Shown here in pieces: positions 11,101 to 21,306 of a DNA stretch of 64,000 nucleotides. The DNA lies in NCBI GenBank assembly GCA_914767885.1, contig CAJZBQ010000060.1:620001-684000 (forward strand), written 5' to 3'. Made by a program: the position numbers and the translations under genes. The stretch is from Blepharisma stoltei (taxonomy: Eukaryota > Ciliophora > Heterotrichea > Heterotrichida > Blepharismidae). Every line of letters begins with the position of its first letter. Within the stretch, counting starts at the first letter, position 1. The notes under the pieces are model-generated. The model did not search any database, had not been told where the DNA came from, and worked only from the letters and a program-made list of their open reading frames with translations.

Positions 11101-13627
11101 CAAACACTTAACTGAAGTTTGAATTCCTAGAAGCGAGCTTCGTCCTGAATCAGAAGAAGCAATTCAGCTAAAAATGGAGTCTCTAGCAGGACGAAGAGCC
11201 AAAGATCGCCGAAATAACTTAAAATACGAATCCCAAGAACGAATAGTATACGTTACAGGCTCAAATGTCATTATCTATAACAAAGACGTTCCTTCTCAAA
11301 CATTTTTGCATCAAGTCACCCACAGTCCAGTAACAAGCCATGCCCAGATTTCTGCATTTACCCTGTCACCTGACCGAAGGCTCATCTGCTATGGAACCGA
11401 AGAACTAGAGGCTTGTTTATGGCTTTGGGACCTTTGTGCTTATGTCCCTCTAACCAAAGTGATGCTTCCTGAATGCTGCCAAGTCCTCATAATAAAACTC
11501 AGCTCAAACTGTCGTTATGCAGCTGCAGTCTGCCTTGGCAGAGCTTATCAGCAGTTTTTATTCTTAGTTGAGCTCTTATTTGAAGGAAAATCACAAATAA
11601 TAGCCTCAGCGCAGCTCAGTCCAAAATGCAGCTTTAAAGTAAAAGATGTCCTAATTAAAGAAACTGATGGGCTAGAAATCATAACATGTGGAATTCAGCA
11701 TTTAGTAAACTGAAGACTTAATGGGACACATTTAGAACAATATTCTGCACATCTGACAACAGAAACAGAAGACTATCAAGTGGCCTTTTTGACTGCTGCA
11801 ATCATGAGTGAAGTTTTAGTGACCGGGGCTGACGATGGAAAAGTTTATATTTGGAAAGACGAAAAATTAGTGAAAAGAGTCGCTGGACATGAAGGCTGCA
11901 TTTATAGCATCGATACTTGTGAAGAATTGAGCTTGATCACAACAGGTGGACAAGATGGGCATATCGTGGTATGGAAACTTACTGTAAAGCAGAGCACTTT
12001 TGGGTATCTTGCCCAGCTTGACTCATTAAGAGAATACAGCTTAAATGACCCTGCTAGCAATGCTTTATCTTATGGAATCCAAAGCTTATGCATTGGCCCA
12101 GTAAGTGAAGGTGTTTCTTTCAAAGTGCTAATAGGAACACAAAACGGTGATATATATGAGCTTTCTTATGAGTCTAACTCAGATTATGATTCGCTTAACC
12201 GCCTATTAAAATCCTCAGACAATCAATCTATTCGTTCAATGTCTTGTGACCCTACAAGTAACTTTATCTACACATTGTCTTCTTCAGGCTTTTTCGCTGT
12301 TTGGGAACTCAGCGATTTCACTATGATACACATAAAAGATTACTACCCCAAAAAAGGTGTCAGGGTCATTGCATTCCAAACCAAACATTATGTGCTGATC
12401 GCTTTTGATGATGAATTAATTGTCCTTAAAATGTCTAATGATATGGAAGATGCAGTCAATTATGAAATGCTGGCTGGCTTTGTAATCCAAAGCAGAAATA
12501 TCACTGATGCGTGCTTATCTCAAGATGAAAAATATTTAGTGGTCGCTAGCAATGCTGATCAAAAGCCACAGGTCGACTTGTATGGAGTCGCTGCAAACTC
12601 GTTCGCACTAGATAAAAATTTGTATGGATTCAGAGCACCAGTGATAAGGCTGGATTTTTCGACTGATGGGTATTATTTAATGTGTGAAGACAATTTGGGA
12701 GAAGTACTGCTTTTTGAGCTGGAAACTCAAAATATCGCAAGCTTGCAAGCAGTTGAGTTTGAAATTGAATGGCAAAATGAAGGGCTTAGACATAGCTCGT
12801 CTCTGAAAGGAATATATCAGCTGTATAGAGGAAACAACAAAATTAACTGCATAGCAAAAAACCCAGCATTATCTTATATTATTAAAAACAGGCTATCGCC
12901 TTAATTTTTATGTAATCACCGGGATCTCCGAACGGGAGATTCAAACCCTTTGTGACCGTGTCTTCCATCAAGGGATGGCAATGTTTCCTCCTTGCCTTTC
13001 GGCTTCAGTGTTGAGTAGGGGCAGTCTTTGGAATTGTGAGGCCTTACTTGAGGCTGCTAGGTTGGAGCAAGGGTTGTCCACACAAAATCCCAAAAAAATA
13101 GAATTTCTGGTCGACTCTCATTAATAAGTAAAACACCTGGCAAGGGCATAACTCCTGGTTTCACACAGGTGAAGTGTCCAATTGGTCTAGGCATTGCCTG
13201 TAGACATTGCTGGGCGACCTCTTTCCGACTCCGTGCCCATTCTTCCACCTGAGGTAAAACCATCTTGAAAGCAGACTTGAGCTAGATTCTGATACACCAA
13301 AAATTGGTTACCTAGTATCGTTGTCCATTTAATGGCAAAACCTTACCGATATAATAAAATATGGCATCTCCTCGCTTCGTGGTCTGCTACTCCGATTTCC
13401 TTCAAGCCCATATTTAATTCAACCCCGCTTTATCAATTGTAGCAATAGGAGACCAGTTTGGAATGATACGATTTTTCCAATTACCTTATGCTGCTGGGCC
13501 TACTTTATTAGCTTCCACAATTCATACCTACAGAATCTCAATACTCGCCTTTACAAAAAACAATGAATATCTAATCTCATATAGTGAGTTAGACAGAACT
13601 TTTATCAAATGGAAAATAAATTCATAA
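2164..13627 (+). CDS. EML: EF-hand/HELP/WD40 protein, EML5/6-like, interrupted by many inserts
   Basis: Giant microtubule-associated EML-type protein. It starts MGNTLKALKDP (possible N-myristoylation), then has an EF-hand loop DTDKNGIIDALE near 2560-2595, a HELP-like segment (GIRSDDTRHNI, then a VVVVYY strand) near 3130-3250, and many WD40 blades to the C-terminus (last blade IGDQFGMIRFF...FIKWKI, TAA at 13625). Numerous in-frame TGAs sit at blade Trp positions (for example IVHV-W-KV at 7360). The frame is continuous only after removing inserts near 2268-2424, 3392-3825, 4275-5437, 6230-6578, 7977-8793, 9356-9881, 10146-10528 and 12874-13434; at each, deleting one repeat copy plus the insert rejoins the blade in frame. 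Likely an axonemal or cortical microtubule protein. Not a pseudogene if these inserts are IESs. Confidence 0.85.
2268..2424. other. Putative 157-bp IES without TA ends
   Basis: AT-rich block inside the N-terminal exon of the EML gene. It is flanked by a 5-bp direct repeat CAAGA (2263-2267 and 2420-2424). Removing 157 bp joins LTPLQ to DFLIWDVSKIRELH in frame. Imperfect inverted ends (GATCAAAAA / TTTTTTGATC) are also visible. A TGATC-bounded excision would shift the frame, so the CAAGA reading is preferred. Confidence 0.45.
3392..3825 (+). mobile_element. MITE family A in EML exon
   Basis: 434 bp, TTA duplication at 3389-3391 and 3826-3828. The left end has two direct copies of the terminus (CTCCC...TTTAAATTGAAACAAAA, again at about 3456); the right end is a near-perfect hairpin of the same terminus (3774-3825). 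Excision joins ACC-TTA-GAG in frame (LETL-EVLSGVHQGAV). Confidence 0.85.
4275..5437 (+). mobile_element. Retroelement family 1 in EML exon, carrying a nested element
   Basis: 1163 bp flanked by a 15-bp target duplication GATAACGTATGAAGG (4260-4274, 5438-5452). GC-richer than the surroundings. The head is TTAAAATATGGCGTCTTC, the 3' end GGACGTTAAGCGT plus a short TAATA-type tail. Related copies lie at 50641-51177 and (3' part) 20285-20683. No coding capacity recognised, so SINE-like. Excision leaves one duplication copy and restores ITYEGSITSIERFYES in frame. Confidence 0.85.
4355..4967 (+). mobile_element. Second retroelement nested inside family 1 copy
   Basis: 613 bp inserted in the head region of the 4275-5437 element. 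It is flanked by AATTATATCCGGCA (4341-4354) and AATTATATATCCGGCA (4968-4983, with an extra AT). It ends in a tail of repeated AATCTT (4951-4967). Subtracting it plus one duplication copy leaves about 536 bp, matching the 537-bp unnested copy in the MATE gene. Confidence 0.72.
6230..6578 (+). mobile_element. Retroelement family 2 in EML exon
   Basis: 349 bp flanked by the 15-bp duplication GAATTTCACATATCA (6215-6229, 6579-6593). The 3' end CCATTTTATTATTAT resembles the copy at 44082-44502, and the internal segments are similar (…GGGTTACCCTC…GTGTTTCAAGCAG). Excision restores FTYQEVASVNWSR in frame. Confidence 0.83.
7977..8793 (-). mobile_element. MITE family A, long form with repeated core
   Basis: 817 bp, TCA duplication at 7974-7976 and 8794-8796. 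The hairpin end is on the left (CTCC...TTTAAATTGGAAC and its complement), the double terminus on the right. The core has three imperfect direct copies of a segment of about 150-190 bp (around 8129, 8320 and 8535), each with a GCTAATAAATTT-like start and an AGCAAGATATAACTAAATTTTT-like stretch. Excision joins ALS-QMKSHF in frame. Confidence 0.82.
9356..9881 (+). mobile_element. Degenerate family A-type MITE in EML exon
   Basis: About 526 bp, TTA at 9353-9355 and 9882-9884. Outer ends are diverged (CTCCCTCAGCTAAACTAAAA and the complement of TTTTATCAAAGTGAGGA), but inner CCCCCTTTAAATTGGAACAAAA copies show family A descent. Excision gives NEEY-L-AVSYDNYRG in frame. Confidence 0.75.
10146..10528 (-). 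mobile_element. MITE family B in EML exon
   Basis: 383 bp, TTA at 10143-10145 and 10529-10531. Hairpin of CTCCCC..TCCGTGAGCGAACAAAA on the left, two tandem copies on the right. The core carries the family motif TATAAGTGATAATTAGTATA (minus strand). Excision gives CMYL-GLFHQKVKY in frame. Confidence 0.87.
12874..13434. mobile_element. Insert in last WD40 blade of EML gene, retroelement-like
   Basis: 561 bp between degenerate direct repeats ACCCAGCATTATC (12861-12873) and ACCCCGCTTTATC (13422-13434). Both repeats encode NPALS in the same frame, and removing 561 bp gives a normal final EML blade (INCIAKNPALS-IVAIGDQFGM). The GC-richer interior resembles the retroelements, and a head-like AAAATATGGC motif lies near 13358. 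The repeats may be an old diverged target duplication. Borders are less certain than for the others. Confidence 0.6.
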
Positions 13628-13700
13628 TAACCTCTTTTAAATTAAAATTTGAGTTTTCCCTTTTAAATCGGAATAACCCCGCCTAATAATTTTAAATAAA

Positions 13701-14204
13701 ATGCCAGGAAAGAAAACCCCATCCAAACAAAGCATGACTAAGAAAGCTCAGCCAACTCAAGTCTCGTCTCCAGAGGACGAAAACGATGAAAAATCTCGTA
13801 TCACTTCTCATGAGCGCGCAGGGCTAATTTTCCCAGTTGGAAGAATTTTAAGAATTATGAAAGAAGGCCGTTTGGCTGATAGAATTTCTGACAAAAGTGC
13901 CGTTGCTATTGCAGCGGTATTAGAGTACCTGTCAGCTGAAATTATTGAACTCGCTGGAGACCAAGCTAAAGAAGAACGAGTTATGAAGAAGCATATGATA
14001 AAGCCCCGCCATATAACGCTTGCCATTAGGGCTGATGAAGAATTAAATGAACTTGTGGGCGAAAATGTTATTATTCCTATGGGTGGAATTATCCCACACA
14101 TTGAGCCAGAAATAGAGCAAAAGCCAAAGAGAAAAAGAGCTAAGAAATCCATGGGCGGCGAAGAAGAGGAGGAAAGTGGAGAAGAAGGTGGAGACATGGA
14201 ATAA
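13701..14204 (+). CDS. H2A: Histone H2A, divergent
   Basis: 167 aa nucleosome core histone. The histone fold is plain: RAGLIFPVGRILRIMKEG (L1/alpha1), AVAIAAVLEYLSAEIIELAG (alpha2), RHITLAIRADEELNELV (alpha3) and IIPMGGIIPHI (docking region). The family normally has GLQFPVGR and GGVLPNI, so this is diverged. The N-terminus (about 38 aa) has Ser/Thr/Lys and an acidic patch; the C-terminus is an unusual basic-then-acidic tail (KPKRKRAKKS, then Glu-rich). H2A is normally about 130 aa; the long charged tail suggests a variant. Only about 70 bp separates it from the EML stop. No intron or insert. Confidence 0.88.
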   Translation: MPGKKTPSKQSMTKKAQPTQVSSPEDENDEKSRITSHERAGLIFPVGRILRIMKEGRLADRISDKSAVAIAAVLEYLSAEIIELAGDQAKEERVMKKHMIKPRHITLAIRADEELNELVGENVIIPMGGIIPHIEPEIEQKPKRKRAKKSMGGEEEEESGEEGGDME

Positions 14205-14222
14205 ATTAAAATCTTCTTATAA

Positions 14223-15686
14223 TTAGTAATTGAAATCGATAAGAAACCCAAATTTGTGGCTGTGAAAGTCAGAATCAGCTAAAGATTTTGTATTGACACT
14301 GGATGAGATTGTAAAGGAAATATTCATATTGAGATTTTTTGAGTATGAAAAAGAGAGATCTCCGAGAGAGGAGAGCTTGTAATTTATTACAGCATCGTGG
14401 CTTGGACAATAATCTCCACCAATCTCAAGCAACGCTTTTCTTGAATTTCATGATAATTTTGAGGCAAAATGTGTTTTATAATCGATTTTTTTGTATAAAT
14501 GGATTTCATAGTACTTTTTAAATTTTCCAATTAAAGCTCGCATATTTTCAAGTCTGAATCATAAAGCTGCATTATAACTGAATTCTTTATTTTGATAGTT
14601 ACAGTCAGCGCCAATTGCTACTTTAGAGACAGTATAAATCCAGGTTAAATTCAATGAATTTAGGCCTCCTATCCAATTAATGGCGCTTAAATTTTGTTTT
14701 GATTTATATTTGACCCCAATATTAGGATTTATATTATTTTCAATATCCTTGGTTAAAACAATTTTAGAGCTTAGCTTACAGTTCTTGAGTTTATGAGTAA
14801 AATCAAGGGCAGCTTTGTTAAAACCTTGTGAGTTTGCTTTGATTTTTAATTTTCTATTATCATCTCAGAGCTGAATTCAATAAGAAAGCAATGCTTGGCT
14901 TTTCTTAAATGTCCCTTTGGTACTAAGCATACAATTCACAGCTAAGTAGTTTATATTAAATTCTCCGAAATTTTTTAACTCCACCCCCTCCGTGAATGAA
15001 CAAAAAAATTTTGTTCGGGGTTTAATTTTTTTTTCGAATTTTTAAAATAATCCTAATTTGCAAAATTGGGAAGCAAATATTAATTTAATTTATAAAATTT
15101 ATGTTTTAAAACGCAATTTGTTTAAAATTAAACAGAATTAGCTATAAATTTCATTATATTAATTATCACTTATATATCAAAATTTTTTTCTAACTCCCCC
15201 CCCCCGCAAGTGAACAAAACCATTAGAAAAATCCCCTATTTTTGCCCAAAAACCCGCCCTCCGTGAGAAAAATTTTTTGTGAGAAAAATTTTTTGTGAAA
15301 AAAATTTGATATATAAGTGATAATTATTATAATGAAATCTCGAGCTAATTCTGTTTAATTTTAAAAAAATTGCGTTTTTAAAACATAAATTTTATAAATC
15401 AAGTTAATATTACTTTCCAATTTTTTATAGAAGTGAGATTTTTTTAAATTTCGAAAAAAAAATTAACCCCCCTCTGTTTGAACAAAATTTTTTTGTTCAC
15501 ACTGGAGGGGAAGGGGAGTAATTTATTAAAAAAATTTTTGTTCGCTCACTGAGGGTGAGTTTTTGGTCGAAAAATAGGGATTTTTCTAATGGTTTTGTTC
15601 GCTCACGGAGGGGGGAGTAAGTGAAATCTTTTATAAAGCACACTATCAGTTTTAGCAGTCACATCACTAAATTTTTCGATTTTCAT
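14223..15686 (-). CDS. Mitochondrial porin-like beta-barrel (VDAC/Tom40 superfamily), split by MITE
   Basis: Minus-strand coding sequence rich in alternating polar/hydrophobic strands, ending LIDFNY then TAA. The C-terminal strand KFGFLIDFNY, repeated short strands (YNAALWFRLE, LSFSYSKNLNM) and the absence of helices suggest an eukaryotic porin. TGA is read as Trp several times. A MITE pair (14979-15617) interrupts it; joining the flanks with TAA keeps one frame. An ATG lies at 15684-15686, but the frame stays open and looks coding upstream to about 15797 (FGGKYSGLYKVLIGNA), so the true start may be further upstream or behind an unrecognised intron. Assignment is by character, not by a diagnostic motif. 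Confidence 0.5.
14979..15617 (-). mobile_element. MITE family B interrupted by a second family B MITE
   Basis: 639 bp outer element, TAA at 14976-14978 and 15618-15620, hairpin end on the left. It lies in the porin-like gene. About 314 bp is its own sequence; the rest is the inner element. Confidence 0.82.
15194..15518 (+). mobile_element. Nested MITE family B
   Basis: 325 bp inside the outer MITE, in opposite orientation, with its own TAA duplication at 15191-15193 and 15519-15521. Double terminus on the left, hairpin on the right. Confidence 0.82.
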
Positions 15687-15831
15687 AATTATATCCAAAC
15701 TAATAATTTGATTTTTATAATATTTAATAATCCTGCAGGCATTTCCAATCAAGACTTTGTAAAGCCCTGAATATTTACCCCCAAATAATTATTGCTTCAA
15801 TTATATCTAGTTTCTTCCTATACTTTTTAAT

Positions 15832-16554
15832 ATGGATCCAGTTATTATCCAAAATTTATTTTCAAGGCCGAAGCCCGAAAAGATCGCAATAGTTCTCGAC
15901 ACCTGCATTGAGATGGAAAACTCTGATTGCATAAACGAGCCTCAACTTTTTACTCACAAGAAAAGATATGACCACCTAAAAAGAGCAATTGAAATATTTG
16001 CGTTGTCCAAATCTCAAATGACCGAAAATCACGAGTATTCTTTACTTACCCTTGATGATTCTGCACATATTGTGTCGCCGTTTGATAGTTCAACAGATCA
16101 CTTTCGAGATATTCTAGCCCAAGTAGCCCCTTACTCTTATGCAGAAACTTGCAATTTAAATTCAATTTTTGAAGTATTAGGAAATGAATTAGAGATCAGC
16201 CAAGAAGAGCTTCCATATGCTCTCCACATTATATTAATATACGGGAGAAACCTCCAAGTCCCAATTATTTCTCAAATCAATGAATTGCTAGCACACAGAG
16301 ATGTTTATTTCGATGCGGTTTATATTCATGGGAAAGATTCAACACCTTTTCATGAAGAAATTTCTAAAACAATAAATAGCTTGATACTGGATCCAGATAG
16401 AAAATTTTCTTATTTTTTTGAAGTGAAAAATGATGCGAGCAAACTTTATCAAGCTTTCAGCTTGTTGACTGGGCATGTTCAGCAAAGGTGTAATCAGAAA
16501 ATGCATGAGGAGCTTATTAATCAGCAATTGAATGGTGGGAAAAAAAGAAGGTAA
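15832..16554 (+). CDS. BABAM1: BABAM1/MERIT40-like vWA protein
   Basis: 240 aa, one uninterrupted frame. A von Willebrand A-type domain begins KIAIVLDTCIEME, followed by KKRYDHLKRAIEIFALSKSQ and HEYSLLTLDDSAHIVSPF, then ETCNLNSIFEVL, LHIILIYGR, YFDAVYIHG and a C-terminal LLTGHVQQRCNQKMHEEL. Order and local motifs match BABAM1 (MERIT40), the scaffold of the BRCA1-A and BRISC K63-deubiquitinase complexes. The human protein has a longer disordered N-terminus that is absent here. The gene lies 39 bp upstream of the Sfi1-like gene. Confidence 0.8.
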   Translation: MDPVIIQNLFSRPKPEKIAIVLDTCIEMENSDCINEPQLFTHKKRYDHLKRAIEIFALSKSQMTENHEYSLLTLDDSAHIVSPFDSSTDHFRDILAQVAPYSYAETCNLNSIFEVLGNELEISQEELPYALHIILIYGRNLQVPIISQINELLAHRDVYFDAVYIHGKDSTPFHEEISKTINSLILDPDRKFSYFFEVKNDASKLYQAFSLLTGHVQQRCNQKMHEELINQQLNGGKKRR

Positions 16555-16593
16555 TTGAATAAGAAATAATAAAGTAATTATTTAAATTCATTA

Positions 16594-19412
16594 ATGACTG
16601 AAGTTAAAAGAACATTAAAAAGCAGTGGAGTTATTAGTAGGCATCTCAATGACATGCTTTTGCTAAGTAGCCAGCTTGAAAAGAAAAACAGTCCAAATGA
16701 AGTCAAAAGAAAACCTATTAAACAGCCTAAAGTAGCAAGATCCTTATCTCCAGAGCATATAAGATCGCCTCCAAGACCAATATCTCCTCCTAACTTGAAT
16801 GAAAAAAAGAAGTCAATCCCCAAAAATAGTAGTCCTGATGAAATTGTTTCCTTTGGAATAGAAGACTCAACAATTTTGTATCAAAGATTAGAAACTAATT
16901 TTGATGAGTTAGAAACAGAAAATGATGAAGGATTGATAAAGAAAAAAGTAATAGGTACTTGAAGATCTTATACAAAGGAGCGTGCTATTCTAAGGTTTGC
17001 TAAGAAAATGGCTATATTTTCATGAGGTGAAAAAGTAAAACTAACCTCGATTTTCAAATGGAAAAACTTTGTAATAGAGACAAGAGAATTGAAGAAGAGA
17101 TCGCAGTTAATGAGAAAAGCTATTTATAAGCCTTCATATGAATTAGAAAGAGTTCAGTTTCTTTCTAGCTATCACAAATTTAATGAGCAGCTAAAGCTTA
17201 TGAAAAATGATCTTAAAATTATAAAAAATTCAAGGCCAAAATACGAATTTAAACAAGATTTATTCAGTCCTAAATTTGCAGCTGATAAAGCGTTCTTGAA
17301 AAAAAAAGAAAATCCTGAAATTCCTCTTACTCCCCCTTCCGTGAGTAAACAAAACCATTGGAAAAATCGCTATTTTTTGCCAAAAACCCACCCTCCGTGA
17401 GTGAACAAAAATTTTTTATGGAAAAAAATTTGATATATAAGTGATAATTATTATAATGAAATCTCGAGCTAATTCTGGTTAATTTTAAACAAATTGCTTT
17501 TTAAAACATAAATTTTATAAATTAAATTAATATTTGCTTTTCCAATTTTTGCAAATTAGGATTTTTTTAGAATTCGAAAAACAAAATTTTCTATAAAATT
17601 TATATATAATTTTTTTTTAAAAACAAAATTCACCCCCCTCCGTGAGTGAACAATTTTTTTGTTCACTCACGAAGGGGGGAAGCTAAGAAAAACATTAAAC
17701 AGAAAGATCCTATTTTAAAAAAAGATTCTAATGAAAATATAAAATTAGGCAAATCTCTGGTTCCCAATAAAATACAAAAACATTCTTCAAGCAAATCATT
17801 AACCCAAAAAGCATTTGTGGAAAATAGCAATTGATTCGAGCCTTATCTTCAAAAAAAAGAATTTGAAGACGAAGAATGTGATTCCCTATCAAATCAAGAA
17901 AAAATCAATTGCATGAAAAAATATTTCATGCGCTGGCTGTCTCAATATATGTATGCAATAAATATTTACAGAAATTATCATTTAAAAAAAACCTTCAATA
18001 GCTGGGCTTATTTTTTGCAGCTAAAATTCAAAAGAGCCAATGATTTTTTTTTAAAAAAATCCTTAAATCGTTGAATTTTATTATATAAATCTCCAAAAAG
18101 TGAATATAAAGCATATTATCTTAAAAAGTCATTCAAAGCCTGGGTGAAGTTCAAAAAACTTTCAAAAAGCCAATATAAGCAATACTATTTGAAGAAGCAT
18201 TTTTTTAAATGAATAGAGTTCCTTCAACTAAAGGCTAATAAACTCTTGGCAAATATTAATGCTACTTCTTTTTATCATAAGCATTTGCTTTCTAGAACAT
18301 TTAAAGCTTTATATCCCAAAGAATACACTATTAAAGAAATTATGGCTTCTAATCACTGGCATTCTAGACTGAAAATTCATTATTTCTATCAATTGAAAAA
18401 ATTTTATTTAAAAAGTAGAAGTATAAAAATGATGCATCATATAACAGAAAATTTGATAAAAAAAGTGTTAAGAAAATGGAAATGCTTATCTGACTTATAT
18501 TCTCAAAGGATGAAAGAAATGGATAGTTATTATTTAAAAGAACTAGCTCATAATTGCTTTGATTCATGATCAGAATGAGTCTTACAAGAAAAAATTGTTA
18601 GGACACTTAAAAAGCAAAGAATTTTTCGAGCATGAAAATACACTTCGCATTATTTACTAAAGGAACTTCCTAACAAATGGAAGCTTCACTCCTTGAAAAG
18701 AAAAGTTTTTGTTGCTCTAAAGGTTATTCATATTTAGAAATATTATATTAAAAAGAAAAAAGCTTTTAAGGGGATAAAATGAAGAAAAGAAAAAGAAATA
18801 CGGCAAAATGAAAAGAGAAAAAAAATTGTTTTAGCTGCATTTTTGCATAATTTGATATTATCGAAAAAGTAATAATAACTTAGACTGCGATCATTCAGAT
18901 CAAGGCTCTGCAAAAAAAAGGTTCTAAATCTCTTAAAGGTAAACTTTATATAGAAATTTCACGCTTTGATGAAGAAAAACAACCATGTTTTAGCATTAAA
19001 AGCAAAAAAAGAAGGCTTGATTAATACTAATTTGAAAAAAATTGTGTTTATTGGCTTTCTCAATAATCACTTATCCCAAAAAGCTAAAAAAGATTCTTTG
19101 CTTCTTGCTCTTGGATCCTTATCAAAGCGCCTCAAGCGAGACTATTTTCACAAATGGGCAATAAAAAGTGGAGAATCTCTAGCTTCACTCAGAAGTAGCT
19201 TAAATTCCATATTCAGATCTCTCGATTCCTCTCTAAAGAAAAGCTATAAACAGACCCTCTTTGATGAACTTCCCAGAGAATCATTTATAACCTCCTCCAA
19301 AAAGCTAGAAACTCAAAAATTTGACTGAATTGACAAGCTAAAGAACCAAGAAATGTCTCAACGAAAACTATTAGAAAAAAAAATCGAAACCCTAAAAAAT
19401 TTTCAAATATAA
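16594..19412 (+). CDS. Sfi1-like centrin-binding repeat protein
   Basis: Basic protein of about 810 aa (after insert removal) with a Ser/Pro/Lys-rich N-terminus and a long series of Sfi1-type helical repeats, for example YYLKKSFKAWVKFKKLSKS and YYLKKHFFKWIEFLQL (spacing Leu-x-x-x-F-x-x-W-x-x-x-x). Sfi1 binds centrin along such repeats; ciliates use centrin in basal bodies and contractile fibres. TGA codes the repeat Trp at many sites. Three 15-nt introns are read at 18723-18737, 18869-18883 and 18939-18953; each removes an in-frame stop. A family B MITE (17330-17682) interrupts it; the join IPL-KKNIKQKD is in frame. It ends TAA at 19410, 17 bp from the convergent FYVE gene. Confidence 0.8.
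17330..17682 (+). mobile_element. MITE family B in Sfi1-like gene
   Basis: 353 bp. TTA on the left (17327-17329) and CTA on the right (17683-17685): one mismatch in the 3-bp duplication. Double terminus left, hairpin right. Excision keeps the frame. Confidence 0.82.
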
Positions 19413-19429
19413 ATTAGATTTGTAACAAT

Positions 19430-20740
19430 TTATTTATCATAAATGCTCCCTTTACTCGCAGCATATTCACTGTCTTCTTCTGGAATAGCTCCGTTATTGA
19501 ACAAATTAGGCCTATATATTTGGTTTAATCTTCCAACACATCTTTGGCACAACACATTTCTGACCTGATCTAGCGGTAAGCTCCCTTTAAGTCTTTTATT
19601 TAAATCTTCAATTTGTTGTGTCAGCTCATTTTTTCGGTCTTTTAAAGTTTCTTCTTCAGTCTTCAATTTTTCTAAAGTATTTTCTGCTTCATTACACTTA
19701 TCATTTATATCTCTTTCCGAGTTATGGGACTCTTCTAATGCTTTTCTCAGCTCATCTACCTTTTCTCTTGCTTTTTCTCCTTTGGTCTGTTCTTCTTGCA
19801 ATTTATTTTGCAGTTCTTGTTCTTTTGATCTTTGAATCCTTTCAGCTCTTGTCAGTTCTTCTTCTAATTCATTTACTCTTGCATTTTTTTCTGACTGTTC
19901 TTTATACAGCTTTTCATTGGTGTCTCTCCCTTGTTGAGCTTCTAGCTGAAGTTTGGCTATTTCAGCTTGAATTTCTTCTTGGATTTCATTTTTAATTAGT
20001 TCTCTATCACAGTTTACACAGATTCGTGTTTCTTTTTGGTCTTCATCTGAAAGCCGTTTTAAGCTGTGATCTTTGCATATAGAATTTCCGCAATATCTGC
20101 AATGGTGACGTCTTGTGGTTAAATTAAATTTTTTGTTGCAAATGTAACATTTATTATCGTGCTTCCATTCGAGATTTCTTTCACCTTTAAGACCAATCGG
20201 ACTTTGGCTGAAAAGGCTTGCGGATGAGGTGACTGATGAAGCGAAGCTGTTTTGAGTGTCAGCAAAGCTTTCAAGTTGTCGAGGGATAAATAAAATGGTA
20301 TTCGGCTCGAATGAAATTAGTTCTGCTAATTTTCTCTCTTCAAACAATTTTATTTATGGGGTTGGGTTTTACCTCAAGAACTTCTGCACATAACAGCGAT
20401 TTGACTCAGAGGAACTGCTCCTCAGTGTGTTCAAGAGGCTCAGGTCTTTACCCCTCAGCACAATAGAAGAAGGTGACCTTAGGCGAAACATGCGCAGGAG
20501 TTGAGTCGTAGAAAGCCATGTGGAAGAAAGACCTGTTGAAGCCGAAACGCTGTAATTACCTGTGCCTTGGTGAATCGAAGTGGATCGATCCAGAGGTCCA
20601 TGGACCTAACACGTGAATAAATATGATGGAGCTCTGGACAAGGCTATCCCTTATTGGACGTTAAGCGTTATAAATAATATAGATTCAAGTTGTCGAGGAT
20701 CGGTAATGGTGCTTTTCGGACTTTGATCACCCATGGACAT
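19430..20740 (-). CDS. FYVE-finger coiled-coil protein
   Basis: Starts at 20740 (MSMGDQSPKSTITD), reading into PRQLESFADTQNS once the retroelement at 20285-20683 is removed. A FYVE zinc finger follows: KCYICNKKF, RRHHCRYCG, SICKDHS and RICVNCD, i.e. paired CxxC motifs around the R-R-H-H-C-R patch that binds phosphatidylinositol 3-phosphate on endosomes. Then about 150 residues of charged coiled coil (EELRKALEES type heptads) and a C-terminal CQRCVGRL motif. Likely an endosomal tether or adaptor. It ends 17 bp from the convergent Sfi1-like gene. Confidence 0.85.
20285..20683 (+). mobile_element. Retroelement family 1 (3' part) in FYVE gene
   Basis: 399 bp, 15-bp duplication TTCAAGTTGTCGAGG (20270-20284, 20684-20698). 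The 3' end GGACGTTAAGCGTTATAAAT matches the family 1 copies, but the 5' half is diverged or truncated. Antisense to the host gene. Excision joins the N-terminal exon part in frame. Confidence 0.8.
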
Positions 20741-20898
20741 TTTTATTAGGACAATGAAAGTGCAAAAAATTTTAAACTTGTATATAAGAAATTAATAAAG
20801 AAAAAAATATTGAGTTATGCATAGGAATTAATAAGAATACGGATTAAAATAAGTGAAAATGCTTAAATGTCAGTTATTTATTTTAGGTATGTTATAAA

Positions 20899-21306
20899 AT
20901 GAACGAAAGAACCATTCCAGAGCAAGACTCTCTTACCTTAGATATGCCAAAGCCACCAACTCCGATTACTGACCGTGATAATATGATTACAGACAGAAAA
21001 ACAAAATACATTCCTGATATTGGGTATCCTAAATATAAAAGGCCTGAAATTTTTGATGAAAATGCAACTGAAATTTATCCAACTTCATGAGGTCGGATAA
21101 GTCAAACAGCACATTGTAAATTTTGCCATCAAAAAATCGAAAGTTTGGTGGTTAACAAAATAGGAATAGGCGGACTTATAGCGATTTGCTGTTTTTCAGC
21201 TTCTGGAGCTTGCTGCTGGATACCTTGCTTAGTTCCATATTTTAAAGACACAATACACTATTGTCCTCGATGTAATATTAGGATTGGATGTAGGAGTTTT
21301 ATATAA
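20899..21306 (+). CDS. LITAF-like zinc membrane protein
   Basis: 135 aa. A Pro/Asp/Thr-rich N-terminus, then HCKFCHQK, a short hydrophobic stretch (IGGLIAICCFSASGACCWIPC), then HYCPRCN. The CxxC...hydrophobic...HxCPxC pattern is the LITAF domain (LPS-induced TNF-alpha factor/SIMPLE), a monotopic zinc-stabilised domain on late endosome and lysosome membranes. One TGA at 21089-21091 reads Trp (TS-W-GR). Stop TAA at 21304. Divergent from the FYVE gene, which may share the promoter. Confidence 0.78.

Noticed and set aside
3128..13263. The EML region as several separate small genes
   Set aside because: Neighbouring pieces rejoin in one frame with continuous WD40 blades once TGA is read as Trp and inserts are removed.
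14223..15797. A plus-strand gene in this interval
   Set aside because: The only coding-like frame with sensible composition is on the minus strand and rejoins across the MITE pair.
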